Shown: positions 32,782 to 41,040 of the stretch, one piece after another
How the letters are laid out: every line of letters begins with the position of its first letter
Position numbering within the stretch: the first letter of the stretch is position 1
From: Microbacterium sufflavum
GTDB lineage: Bacteria; Actinomycetota; Actinomycetes; Actinomycetales; Microbacteriaceae
Reading direction: 5' to 3'
NCBI RefSeq assembly: GCF_023091155.1
Contig: NZ_JAHWXK010000001.1
Span: forward strand, 1,612,001-1,676,000
Length of the DNA stretch: 64,000 nucleotides
Notes under the pieces: model-generated
The model's database searches: none
The model's input: the letters and a program-made list of their open reading frames with translations, nothing else
What the model was told of the DNA's origin: nothing
Translations under genes and position numbers: made by a program

Positions 32782-33486
32782 TCAGAGTGCGGTCAGCTGC
32801 GTGTACTTGCGGCGGAGCGAGCCGGCGAAGATCAGCACGTGCCAGACGAACAGTGCGGTGTAGAGCACCGCGAACGCGAACGGCAGTCCGATGAACGCCA
32901 GGACGACATACGTCGTGGAGGGATCCTGAGGCTGCTTGACGAACGACTCCAGGATGCCACGGCGTCCGTCGTCCGGGGAAGGGGGAGTCTTGGGGAGGAG
33001 CTTCTCGGCGAGGAGCTGGGAGAGGAACCAGCCGGACACGAGCACCGAGAACAGGCCGGCGACCAGCACCAACCACGGCCACGCGTCCGTGCGGAGCAGG
33101 TGCACCGCGACGGCGATGTGCACGAGCGGGGCCCGCACACCGTCGACCACATGATCGAGCCATTCGCCGGCGGGGCCGCCGCGCTTCTGGATGCGCGCGA
33201 GCTGGCCGTCGGCAGAGTCCAGGATGTACCCGATCAGGAGGAGCACGGCCGCGAGCGGCCCCGCCCACCACGCGGTGACGCCGGCCAGCACGACGACGGC
33301 CGCGAGGCCGAACAACGCGCTGACCGCCGTGACCCCGTTGGGGCTGGCGCCCCAGGTGGCGGCGACCACGGCGGCCCTGCCGCCGAGCGGTCGATTGATC
33401 CAGCGCAGGTACGCGGGAACGCCCGCCCCCGCTTTCTGTGCGGAGGCGAGCGCTCGACGCGCTTCTGCGTAGGAGATTTTCGTCAT
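32782..33486 (-). CDS. CDP-alcohol phosphatidyltransferase family protein
   Basis: 234 aa with about six transmembrane helices. It has the complete family signature D-G-x2-A-R-x8-G-x3-D-x3-D: DGQLARIQKRGGPAGEWLDHVVD (about residues 92-114). The family exchanges CMP of a CDP-linked lipid or alcohol for another hydroxyl acceptor. In an EPS locus with a TagD-like cytidylyltransferase it may transfer a phospho-alcohol onto lipid or polymer (inference). Its ATG overlaps the stop of the upstream giant fibrinogen-like gene by ATGA, strong evidence that the giant belongs to this operon. Confidence 0.88.
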   Translation of the reverse strand: MTKISYAEARRALASAQKAGAGVPAYLRWINRPLGGRAAVVAATWGASPNGVTAVSALFGLAAVVVLAGVTAWWAGPLAAVLLLIGYILDSADGQLARIQKRGGPAGEWLDHVVDGVRAPLVHIAVAVHLLRTDAWPWLVLVAGLFSVLVSGWFLSQLLAEKLLPKTPPSPDDGRRGILESFVKQPQDPSTTYVVLAFIGLPFAFAVLYTALFVWHVLIFAGSLRRKYTQLTAL

Positions 33487-36400
33487 TTACGAGGCATGTC
33501 CAATGCGAGATCGAAGCTCAGGTCGGGAGTTCCGCGATAGTTGGCGTGCACAGACGCCGCGATCACGTTCGTCCCTTCCACGAGCAGATTGGCGGGCACC
33601 GCGAAGGTGACCTTGTTGGCCGCAGCCGTGGTCGCCCGCGGTGCCGCCGTGGCATACGAATTCTGCGTCAGGGTCCCCGCCCCGAGGTTCGCCCGCCCGA
33701 GCTCCACCCCGTTGAGGTATACCACGACACCGTCGTCCGCCGTAACCGTGACCGTGCCGTTCGCGACGCTCGCGGCGTCCGTCACCGTGACGGAGTGCCG
33801 GAACTGCGCGCTGAGCGGCTTGGTTGCGAGGTTCGTCGGGTCGATGTTCGTCGCCGCCGTCGCGACCCCGCGGGCGAGGACGGCCGAGCCGCTCGCCCAC
33901 GAGGAGGCGTCGAACGCCACCGCGTTCCAGTCCGCCGGCAGCGGATCGGCCGAGTAGCGCCACGACCAGGCCGAACCGCTCGGCACGCTGACCGGCAGCT
34001 CGTTGTCCGACGGCGGAGTCGCCGTCGTCACCTGGACCGTCGCGGGAGTCGACGCGAGACCGCCGATCCCGACCGCGACCACGCTGTAGTCGTACGCCGT
34101 GGCGGCGGTCAGGCCGCTCTCGGTGAACGTCGTCGTCGCGGCGTCCGTCGTGCCGACCTGCTGGCCGCCCCGGCTGATCACATAGGACTGCGGGGTGGTG
34201 CCGCTCGCGGGAGCGGTCCAGGTGAGCGTGGCGGAATCGAGAGTGGTGGTCCCCGAGAGACCCGTGACCGGGTTCGGAGCCGCCGGTGCCTGGCCGCGCT
34301 CCGCCGTGAAGGCGAGGTCGAAGCTCAGGTCCGGAGTGGTGCGGTAGTTCGCGTGCACCGAGGCGGCCAGCACGTTCGTCCCGTCCACGAGCACGCCCTG
34401 CGGCACCTCGAACACGACCCGGTTCGCGGCGGCGGTCGTGTGCGACACGACGCCGTTCGCGTAGGAGTTCTGCGTGAGGGTGCCCGCGGGCATCCGCACC
34501 CGTCCGAGCTCGACGCCGTTGAGGTACAGCACCACGCCGTCGTTCGCGATGACCGAGATGCTGCCGTTCACGACGCTCAGCGCGTTCGTGACCTGGAACT
34601 CGTTGCGGAACTGCGCGCTCAGCGGCTTCGTCGCGAGGTTCGTCGGGTCGATGTTGGTCGTCGCCGATGCCACCCCGCGGGCGAACAGGCCCTTGCCGGT
34701 GTTCCACGACGCGTCGTCGAACGCGAGCGTGTTCCAGTCGGACGGCAGCGCGTCGGACGAGTACCGCCACGACCAGGTCGAGCCGTTCTCGATGAACGTG
34801 AGCGCCGAGGCCGGTGCGGGCTGCGCGACGTAGGCCGCCGTGCTCGCGGAACGGTTGCCCGCGGCGTCGCGTGCCCGGACGAAGTAGTTCGTCGGGGTCT
34901 CCGTGATCGGCACGGTGTAGGTGGCCGACGTCGTCGACGCGATCACCCGGTTGTCGCGCAGCACCTCGTAGGTCACGCCTCCGGTGTCGGTCGAGGCCGC
35001 CCAGGTGAGCGTCGCCTCGGTGCCGCCGTTGCCGGGGGTCGCCGTGATCGCGCCCGGCGTCGTGGGAGCGGTGGTGTCGCGCGGGGCGAAGCGGATGTAC
35101 CCGCCCGACCACTGGTTGACCTCGCCCGCCCTGACCGAGCGGCTGAAGTCGCCGCCGGCCCACAGCACGCCGGTGCTGTCGAAGAACGTGCCCCAGGCGC
35201 CGTAGCCGGCGCGAGCCTGCACGACGGGCGACCAGGCGGCCACGAACTTGCCGGTCTGCGCGTCCCACGCACCCATCAGGTTCATCTTGTCGGCCTGCGT
35301 CCAGCCGGTGCCCACGTCACTCCACGAGTACGCGTCCTGGTAGACCCAGTGGCCGCAGTGGCAGCCGCCGATCACGAGGTTCGCGTTGTGCTCGACCGTC
35401 TGGAAGTCGCCGCCGACCTTCGTGATCGACCCGCTGACGCGCTCGAACGTGTTCCGGTCGTAGGCGAAGAGCGAGTGCTCCGAGCCGCCGAGCCACACCT
35501 TCCCACCGGCCTCGGTCACGCCGAGCTGCCAGATGTTGCCGGAGTAGGAGCCGTCCGCGTTGAGCGTGGCCTTGCTGAACTTCGGCACCCACAGCGGGTC
35601 GACCAGCGGGGCGCCCGCGGCGGTCTGGATGGCGGCCGCGCTCGGGGTGGACGTGGTCTGCTTCATCTTGAAGTAGCCGGAGAAGTAGGTGCGGTCGCCC
35701 TGGTCGGAGGCGTCGACGGCGATCGAGCTGCCGTTGAGGAACGCGTTCCAGTTGGTGTCGGGACGACCCGTCGTCAGGTTGATGCGACCGCCGTTCCAGG
35801 TGCTTGCACTGATGGTGGAGCCGACCGCGGTGAGGTGCGTCATGGCACCGGCGACGTACAGGAAGTCGCCCTGCACGTCGAGGTCGCGCACGTAGGGCAC
35901 GCTGCCGGTCGCCCGGTGCTCCGCGTTGACCTGCCAGCCCGAGAGCTGCCCGGTCGTGGGGTCGAGGATCGCGATGCCCGCCTGCGGGGTGCCGTTGACC
36001 GTGGAGAACTGTCCACCGATCGCGACGCGCCCGTCGGGCAGACCTGCGATGGCCTTGACCTGACCGTTGAGCTGCGGACGGAACGTGGAGACCCACTCGC
36101 CCGTGTTCACGTCGAAGGCCGCGAGGTACGGCTGCTCGACCTGACCGGTGCCGCCCTCGTTGCGCTGCACGTAGCGGAAGTTGCCGCCGACGAAGACCTT
36201 GCCGGCGACCTCGCCGAACTCGGCCACCTCGGTGTTGAGCTCGCCGCTGCTGCCGTTGGCGAAGCCGGAGACACCCCAGACGGTGGTCATGGCGTTGCTC
36301 TCCGGGATGGCCGCGACCGTGGAGGCGGGCGTGCCCGAGGCGGGCACGGCGCCGAAGTCGAGGTTCGCGAGCTTCAGCTGCGGCCGCAGGAAGACCTGCG

Positions 36401-37178
36401 TGAACGGCCGCGCGTAGCCCTGGCCCGACGGCGCCCACAGGTACGAGGTGGCCGCGGTGCTGCCGCCGATGCTCGAGCCGAACGCCCAGCCGTTGATGTA
36501 GTTGTGCGACGCCTGCTCACTGAACACGACGCGGCGCAGCTGGTTGTTGTTGCCGAAGTTGTTGGTCTGACCGCCGGTGCCGGTCGAGCCGTCGAAGTTG
36601 TAGTTCTTCACGCGGTGCTCGGCGCCGAAGGTCCACACCCAGCGATCGCGCTGCGTGAACGTGAACCGGCCCTCCTGCCACGTGGTGCCGGCCGTGTTGG
36701 TGGCGCGGCGCAGGCGGATGCCGTCGGCCAGCGCGTCGACGCGGCCGTTGTTCAGGAGTCCGTCGACCGTCGCCGCCGGCAGCTGTGCCGGCTGGAACGC
36801 GTCGGTGCCGGTCGGGGTGTTGCGGATCTGGGCTGCGGTGCGCAAACCGTTGTACCCCTCCTTCCAGCCTTCGCGGCCTCGGCCGATGAGCACCCAGCCG
36901 CCGCCGGACGTGGTCTGGTCGCAGTAGAACTGCTCCGGCGCGACGAGCGCCGGGGTGACCAGCCAGTACACGCCGTCGGTGGACTGCGGGTAGTTCTGCT
37001 TGATCTCCCAGCACGACGCGGCGGCGGTCTCCTGAGAGAGGCCGTCCGGCAGTGCCGGGGGTGCGGCGTTCGCCGCGAGCGGGGTGAGCAGTGAGCCCAC
37101 CAGGACGGCCGCGGCGATCATGGCGCCAGCGGCTGCGCGGGTCGCCTTCACTCTCCGCGCGGGTGCTGCAGTGTTCAT
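33483..37178 (-). CDS. Giant secreted fibrinogen-like/beta-propeller protein (1231 aa), paralogue 3 inside the EPS operon
   Basis: ATG 37178 with AAGGA 6 nt upstream; it is followed by a signal peptide (about 1-38). The layout is as in the paralogues: SCWEI and EQFYCDQTTSGGGW fibrinogen-like domain, LWAPSGQGYARPFTQVFLRPQL, propeller (VFVGGNFRYVQ, DGRVAIGGQFSTVNG, GGCHCGHWVYQ), Fn3-like, module (WSWRYSSDALPSDWN), Fn3, module to the end (SFDLALDMPRK). It is closer in sequence to paralogue 1 than to 2 by eye. Its stop overlaps the CDP-alcohol phosphotransferase start (ATGA). Probable surface or EPS-associated protein. The same region read on the plus strand has a long open frame that is a high-GC shadow. 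Confidence 0.88.
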   Translation of the reverse strand: MNTAAPARRVKATRAAAGAMIAAAVLVGSLLTPLAANAAPPALPDGLSQETAAASCWEIKQNYPQSTDGVYWLVTPALVAPEQFYCDQTTSGGGWVLIGRGREGWKEGYNGLRTAAQIRNTPTGTDAFQPAQLPAATVDGLLNNGRVDALADGIRLRRATNTAGTTWQEGRFTFTQRDRWVWTFGAEHRVKNYNFDGSTGTGGQTNNFGNNNQLRRVVFSEQASHNYINGWAFGSSIGGSTAATSYLWAPSGQGYARPFTQVFLRPQLKLANLDFGAVPASGTPASTVAAIPESNAMTTVWGVSGFANGSSGELNTEVAEFGEVAGKVFVGGNFRYVQRNEGGTGQVEQPYLAAFDVNTGEWVSTFRPQLNGQVKAIAGLPDGRVAIGGQFSTVNGTPQAGIAILDPTTGQLSGWQVNAEHRATGSVPYVRDLDVQGDFLYVAGAMTHLTAVGSTISASTWNGGRINLTTGRPDTNWNAFLNGSSIAVDASDQGDRTYFSGYFKMKQTTSTPSAAAIQTAAGAPLVDPLWVPKFSKATLNADGSYSGNIWQLGVTEAGGKVWLGGSEHSLFAYDRNTFERVSGSITKVGGDFQTVEHNANLVIGGCHCGHWVYQDAYSWSDVGTGWTQADKMNLMGAWDAQTGKFVAAWSPVVQARAGYGAWGTFFDSTGVLWAGGDFSRSVRAGEVNQWSGGYIRFAPRDTTAPTTPGAITATPGNGGTEATLTWAASTDTGGVTYEVLRDNRVIASTTSATYTVPITETPTNYFVRARDAAGNRSASTAAYVAQPAPASALTFIENGSTWSWRYSSDALPSDWNTLAFDDASWNTGKGLFARGVASATTNIDPTNLATKPLSAQFRNEFQVTNALSVVNGSISVIANDGVVLYLNGVELGRVRMPAGTLTQNSYANGVVSHTTAAANRVVFEVPQGVLVDGTNVLAASVHANYRTTPDLSFDLAFTAERGQAPAAPNPVTGLSGTTTLDSATLTWTAPASGTTPQSYVISRGGQQVGTTDAATTTFTESGLTAATAYDYSVVAVGIGGLASTPATVQVTTATPPSDNELPVSVPSGSAWSWRYSADPLPADWNAVAFDASSWASGSAVLARGVATAATNIDPTNLATKPLSAQFRHSVTVTDAASVANGTVTVTADDGVVVYLNGVELGRANLGAGTLTQNSYATAAPRATTAAANKVTFAVPANLLVEGTNVIAASVHANYRGTPDLSFDLALDMPRK

Positions 37179-37205
37179 GGAGTCCTTCTTCGGGTGTGAG
37201 GCTCG

Positions 37206-37237
37206 CCTGGAGCGACTCGGGGGTGAGTCGCTCCAGG
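37206..37237 (-). promoter_or_regulatory. 13-bp perfect hairpin before giant paralogue 3
   Basis: The arm 37206-37218 pairs perfectly with 37225-37237 around a six-base G-rich loop. It ends 28 nt upstream of the ATG at 37178 and 64 bp past the stop of the gene at 37301. With no T-tract it could be an internal terminator or attenuator tuning the giant and the rest of the operon relative to the sugar transferase. Confidence 0.55.
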
Positions 37238-37300
37238 TGCGGGTGAGCCACGTTCGGGTGTTCGAGAGATCGGCGATCCCCCGGGGGGGTGTGGGGGAGG

Positions 37301-37990
37301 TCAGGCTGCGGGGCAGTCCTGAACGTCGGGGATCTCGTGCGACGAGATCTTCCAGGTGTCGTCCTCGAAGACGGCTCCGTAGATGTGGGCCACGGGGTGG
37401 CCGGGGTTGTACAGCGAGTCCTTGAGCGAGTTGCCCGCCGCGTCCTTCACGTCGATGTCGGACACGTCGACGCACACCTTGAGGGTGATGGTCGCGGGGG
37501 AGGACGCCAGGTCCACCGCCGTCGGGGTGACGCTCGTGACGACCGCCTTGCCCGTCTGCGTGTAGCCCAGGTCCATCTGCTCCCGTGCGTGGGACTGCAC
37601 CTCGCCGAGCACCCAGCCGGTCGCGACCGCGTCGACGCCGACCGCCGAGCCGTCGCCGCGCTGGCTGACCTCGTCGAGGGCGGCGACCACGGCGTCGGCG
37701 GCCGCGGTCGCCCGCTTGACCTCGGCGTCCTGGTCATCGCTCATCGGGCCGTCGACCACCTTCGGGACGGACTTCAGCGGATCTTCGGATGCCGCCTTGT
37801 CCTCGTCGCCGTCGTCGACGGGCTTGTGGGTGGACGAGGCCGACGGCGCTCCGCCGTTGTTCGTCACGAGGGCGACGCCAACCCCTGCGGCGCCCAGCGC
37901 GAGCAGTGCCACGGCACCGATCGCGATCCATCGTCTGCGGTGCGTCGCGGGCGCCTTCTCGCCCTCGATCACCTGACCTTCGTCATTCAT
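37301..37990 (-). CDS. Membrane-anchored protein of unknown function in the EPS operon
   Basis: 229 aa from ATG 37990, which shares one base with the sugar-transferase stop (TGATG). A short cytoplasmic N-terminus (HRRRW stop-transfer) is followed by one transmembrane helix (about 25-47), a Ser/Asp-rich linker and an extracytoplasmic domain (about 85-229). Two Cys (in LKVCVDVSD and the final VQDCPAA) could form a disulfide. The ITLKVCVDVSDIDVKDAAGN...HIYGAVFEDDTWKI pattern resembles small NTF2-like extracytoplasmic domains, by eye only. Coupling to the initiating sugar transferase suggests a role in EPS assembly or its control. Confidence 0.7.
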   Translation of the reverse strand: MNDEGQVIEGEKAPATHRRRWIAIGAVALLALGAAGVGVALVTNNGGAPSASSTHKPVDDGDEDKAASEDPLKSVPKVVDGPMSDDQDAEVKRATAAADAVVAALDEVSQRGDGSAVGVDAVATGWVLGEVQSHAREQMDLGYTQTGKAVVTSVTPTAVDLASSPATITLKVCVDVSDIDVKDAAGNSLKDSLYNPGHPVAHIYGAVFEDDTWKISSHEIPDVQDCPAA

Positions 37991-39516
37991 CAGTAAGCCC
38001 CCTTCGGCTGGATCATCACCTTCGCGGTCCGCCACATGATTTGCAGATCATTCATGACCGACCAGTTCTCGACGTACCGCAGGTCGAGGCGCACGCTCTC
38101 GTCCCACGACAGGTCGCTGCGCCCGGACACCTGCCACAGGCCCGTGATGCCGGGCTTGATGTACAGGCGGCGGAACACGGTGCCGTCGTACGCCGTGACC
38201 TCGCTGGGAAGCGGCGGACGAGGCCCGACGACACTCATGTCGCCGGTGAGGACGTTCCAGAACTGCGGCAGCTCGTCGAGCGACAGCTTGCGCAGCACCT
38301 TTCCCACGCGGGTGACGCGGGGGTCGTCCTTCATCTTGAACAGAAGACCGGCGCCGTCGTTCTGCGCCTTGAGGGCGGCGAGCTGCTGCTCGGCGTCGGT
38401 CTTCATCGAGCGGAACTTCACCATCTTGAAGCGGCGGCCGTCGCGGCCGACGCGCTCCTGGAAGAAGAACGCGGGTCCGGGCGAGTCGAGCTTGATGAGC
38501 GCCATCAGCACCGGGGTGAGGAGGGCGATCGGGATCAGCGCGACCGTCGCGACGAAGATGTCGAGCGCCCGCTTGAGCACGTGCACCCCGCCCTCGTACG
38601 TCGGGATCTTCACCTGGATCAGCGGCAGGCCGTCGACCTGACGCAGCGAGATGCGAGGACCGGCGACGTCGGTCAGTCGGCTCGAGAGCACGAGCTCGGC
38701 GGCGGTGCCCTCGAGCTGCCAGCTGAGCTGCTTGACGAAGTCGGGGTCCCCATCGGGACGGCTCGCCACGATGATCGTGTCCGCCCCGAGCTGGGCCGCC
38801 GCGGCGGCGACGCTGTCGAGATCGCCGACGACCGGGTAGATGCTCTCCCCGATCGCGAACGCGCCGGCCTTGCGATCCACCAGCGTCGTCCCCACGACGT
38901 GGTAGCCGTTCTCTGCGCCCTTCTGCAGAGACGTGATCACATACTCGACGTCTTCGGTCGCGCCGACCACCAGGGTGCGCGACGCGTACTGGCCCCGGAT
39001 CCGGCGGCGCTGCAGCCACCGTCTCCAGGCCCAGCGCGCGCCGAGCAACCCGAACGTCCCGACAGGCAGCGCGACGAGGAACAGCGGCTGCAGTCCCTCC
39101 CACGCCAGTAGGACGCCCGCGATAGCGGTGATGCCGAATGCCAGGCCGCTGGCGTGTGCCACGCGGCGGTATTCCGTGGCCCCGGAACCGAAGATGGCGG
39201 CGTCGCGGGTGTTGAGCGCCGACAGCATCAGATACCAGGCGAGGCCGAGCAGAGCAGCGTTGCGCCCCGCCTCGATCGCCACGACGCCGGAGGTCAGCTG
39301 GACCGCGACCGTCAGAGCGACGGCGATCAGGATGACAGCCGCATCCGTGATCCGCAGCCGCATCCGATAGTGACGTTCCCACTGCCGACGCCGTTCCAGC
39401 GTCGCCGAAGCGCGCGGCGTGGTCGCCGGGCGCGTGGACGACGTGGTGGCCCGCGGAGCGGTGGCCGGAACGAATCCCGTGCGAGAGATGCTCAGAGCAT
39501 CCTCGACGGACGTCAT
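37990..39516 (-). CDS. Polyisoprenyl-phosphate sugar-1-phosphate transferase (WbaP/CpsE type)
   Basis: 508 aa. Four or five N-terminal membrane helices (about 55-165), a central Rossmann-like domain (about 190-290; TLVVGATEDVEYVITSLQKG, DTIIVASRPDGDP) and a C-terminal phosphoglycosyltransferase domain (about 315-508). The last has KRALDIFVATVALIPIALL, QERVGRDGRRF, KFRSM, LSLDELPQFWNVL (the catalytic D-E pair), GPRPPLPSE and KPGITGLWQVSGR. It starts EPS synthesis by moving sugar-1-phosphate onto undecaprenyl phosphate. ATG 39516 follows AAGGGG. It is first gene of the minus-strand operon, and its leader carries three CTGGGGA repeats. Confidence 0.92.
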   Translation of the reverse strand: MTSVEDALSISRTGFVPATAPRATTSSTRPATTPRASATLERRRQWERHYRMRLRITDAAVILIAVALTVAVQLTSGVVAIEAGRNAALLGLAWYLMLSALNTRDAAIFGSGATEYRRVAHASGLAFGITAIAGVLLAWEGLQPLFLVALPVGTFGLLGARWAWRRWLQRRRIRGQYASRTLVVGATEDVEYVITSLQKGAENGYHVVGTTLVDRKAGAFAIGESIYPVVGDLDSVAAAAAQLGADTIIVASRPDGDPDFVKQLSWQLEGTAAELVLSSRLTDVAGPRISLRQVDGLPLIQVKIPTYEGGVHVLKRALDIFVATVALIPIALLTPVLMALIKLDSPGPAFFFQERVGRDGRRFKMVKFRSMKTDAEQQLAALKAQNDGAGLLFKMKDDPRVTRVGKVLRKLSLDELPQFWNVLTGDMSVVGPRPPLPSEVTAYDGTVFRRLYIKPGITGLWQVSGRSDLSWDESVRLDLRYVENWSVMNDLQIMWRTAKVMIQPKGAY

Positions 39517-39551
39517 GCCGAGGCCCCTTGAGCCGTGAATGTACGCAGAAT

Positions 39552-39592
39552 TCCCCAGTGCGACATTGATTTCCCCAGTTTGATATCCCCAG
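39552..39592 (-). repeat. Three CTGGGGA repeats in the leader of the EPS sugar-transferase operon
   Basis: On the minus strand, CTGGGGAATTC, CTGGGGAAATC and CTGGGGATATC occur with cores at 39553-39558, 39573-39578 and 39587-39592 (spacing 20 and 14). All share CTGGGGAWWTC. They sit 36-76 nt upstream of the ATG at 39516. The 321-bp gene-free stretch 39517-39837 otherwise holds the ltrA -10 box (39826-39831) and a weak minus-strand promoter candidate near 39728-39756, and nothing else I recognise. Confidence 0.7.
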
Positions 39593-39837
39593 ACCGTGAA
39601 CCCCACGTTCACGGCAGTCGTCTGCGTCCCGACCCCTCGGGTCCTGCTGGAACTCCGTGATCCCACATCTCGGAGTCGAAGGCGCCGTCCCAACCGGCGG
39701 CTTCGTGCAGCAGGCGCTGCAGACCTGGAACACTGTAGCGGAACCGGCTATGAAACGGAAGACAAATCCGGGGAATGGATGAAACCCCGTCGGCGGTGGT
39801 GCACGGCCGGGTGCGAGCCGGGCGCTATCCTGACGCG

Positions 39838-41028
39838 GTGATGGCGCCCCCACCCTCTCCTCGTTCTCGCCTGCGCACCATGCTGCCCCGTGACCCGGCG
39901 CAGCCGCATCGCACCGCGAGCACCCTCGAGCTGTTCTTCGACCTGGTGTTCGTCGTGGCCGTGAGCATCGCCTCGTCGCAGCTGCACCACGCCCTCTCGC
40001 ACGGGGACTTCGTCCACGGCATCACGTCGTACGCGATGGTGTTCTTCGCGATCTGGTGGGCGTGGATGAACTTCACGTGGTTCGCCACCTCGTTCGACAC
40101 GGACGACTGGCTCTACCGCGTGACGACGTTCGTGCAGATGGGCGGGGTGCTCATCCTCGCGGCCGGTGTGCCGCGGGCCTTCGACGAGGGCGACTTCACC
40201 GTGCCGGTCATCGGGTACGTCGTGATGCGCGTGGCCATGGTCGCGCAGTGGCTCAGGGCCTCACGGTCGGCCGGTGCGCTGCGCTCCGCCACCCGCCGGT
40301 ACGCGGCGGGCATCGCCGGGGTGCAGGTGCTCTGGGTGCTGTTCCTCCTGATCCCGACGGGGCCCGCCCAGCTCGTGGCGTTCGTGGTGTTCGCCCTCAT
40401 CGAGATCTCCGTTCCGGTGTTCGCCGAATACCGCCGGCAGACCCCGTGGCACCGGCACCACATCACAGAGCGCTACGGGCTGTTCACTCTCATCGTGCTG
40501 GGGGAGAGCCTGCTCGCCTCGGCGAACGCGATCATCGACGCGCTCGACGAGGTCGAGGCGCTCGGGCCGCTGATCGCGATCTCGGTGCTCACGCTGGTGG
40601 TCACCGCCTCGCTCTGGTGGATCTACTTCTGGCCGCCGCATCACCGCGCGATCACCTCGTTCCGCCGGTCGCTGCGGTACGGCTACACGCACTACTTCGT
40701 GTTCGCGGCGGCCGCCGCCTTCTCGGCAGGCATCGAGGTGGAGCTGGACGTGCTCACCGGTGAGAGCCACCTGTCGAGCATGGCCGCTTCGTTCACCGTG
40801 ACCGTCCCCATCGCGGTGTTCCTCCTCGGCGTCTGGTGGATCGCGATCAAGGAGAACGCCGACCGTGTGGTCAACACGGTGGTGCCGACCGGAGCGGCAC
40901 TCGTGCTGTTGGATCCGGTGCTGCCGGTCCCGGTGACGCTCACCGCACTGATCCTGGCAGCCGTCGTGGTCGTGCTCGTGGTCCGACCGCCGGTCACGCG
41001 CGAGGCCGAGGCGCCGGTGGGGACGTAG
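39838..41028 (+). CDS. ltrA: LtrA (low temperature requirement A) family membrane protein
   Basis: 396 aa from GTG 39838, chosen because TATCCT (39826-39831) ends 6 nt before it, fitting the leaderless pattern; ATG 39841 is next in frame. About 10-11 transmembrane helices. Family motifs: TLELFFDLVFVVAV (residues about 32-45), IWWAWMNFTWFATSFDTDD, HHITERYGLFTLIVLGES and WWIYFW. LtrA proteins are widespread in actinobacteria; their role beyond cold growth in Listeria is unclear. It lies just outside the EPS locus and diverges from the sugar transferase. Confidence 0.88.
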   Translation: MMAPPPSPRSRLRTMLPRDPAQPHRTASTLELFFDLVFVVAVSIASSQLHHALSHGDFVHGITSYAMVFFAIWWAWMNFTWFATSFDTDDWLYRVTTFVQMGGVLILAAGVPRAFDEGDFTVPVIGYVVMRVAMVAQWLRASRSAGALRSATRRYAAGIAGVQVLWVLFLLIPTGPAQLVAFVVFALIEISVPVFAEYRRQTPWHRHHITERYGLFTLIVLGESLLASANAIIDALDEVEALGPLIAISVLTLVVTASLWWIYFWPPHHRAITSFRRSLRYGYTHYFVFAAAAAFSAGIEVELDVLTGESHLSSMAASFTVTVPIAVFLLGVWWIAIKENADRVVNTVVPTGAALVLLDPVLPVPVTLTALILAAVVVVLVVRPPVTREAEAPVGT

Positions 41029-41040
41029 GCGCCGCGCCGC

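Noticed and set aside
33438..37094. 1218-aa open frame on the plus strand opposite giant paralogue 3
   Set aside because: It is low-complexity (Arg/Gly/Val-rich), has no domain sense, and exactly mirrors a real gene with a signal peptide and clear domains. It is a GC-driven shadow.
20215..39592. CTGGGGA repeats as CsrA-type GGA sites
   Set aside because: CsrA is generally absent from actinobacteria, and the full heptamer with regular spacing is more specific than GGA. Left as an unassigned regulator site.
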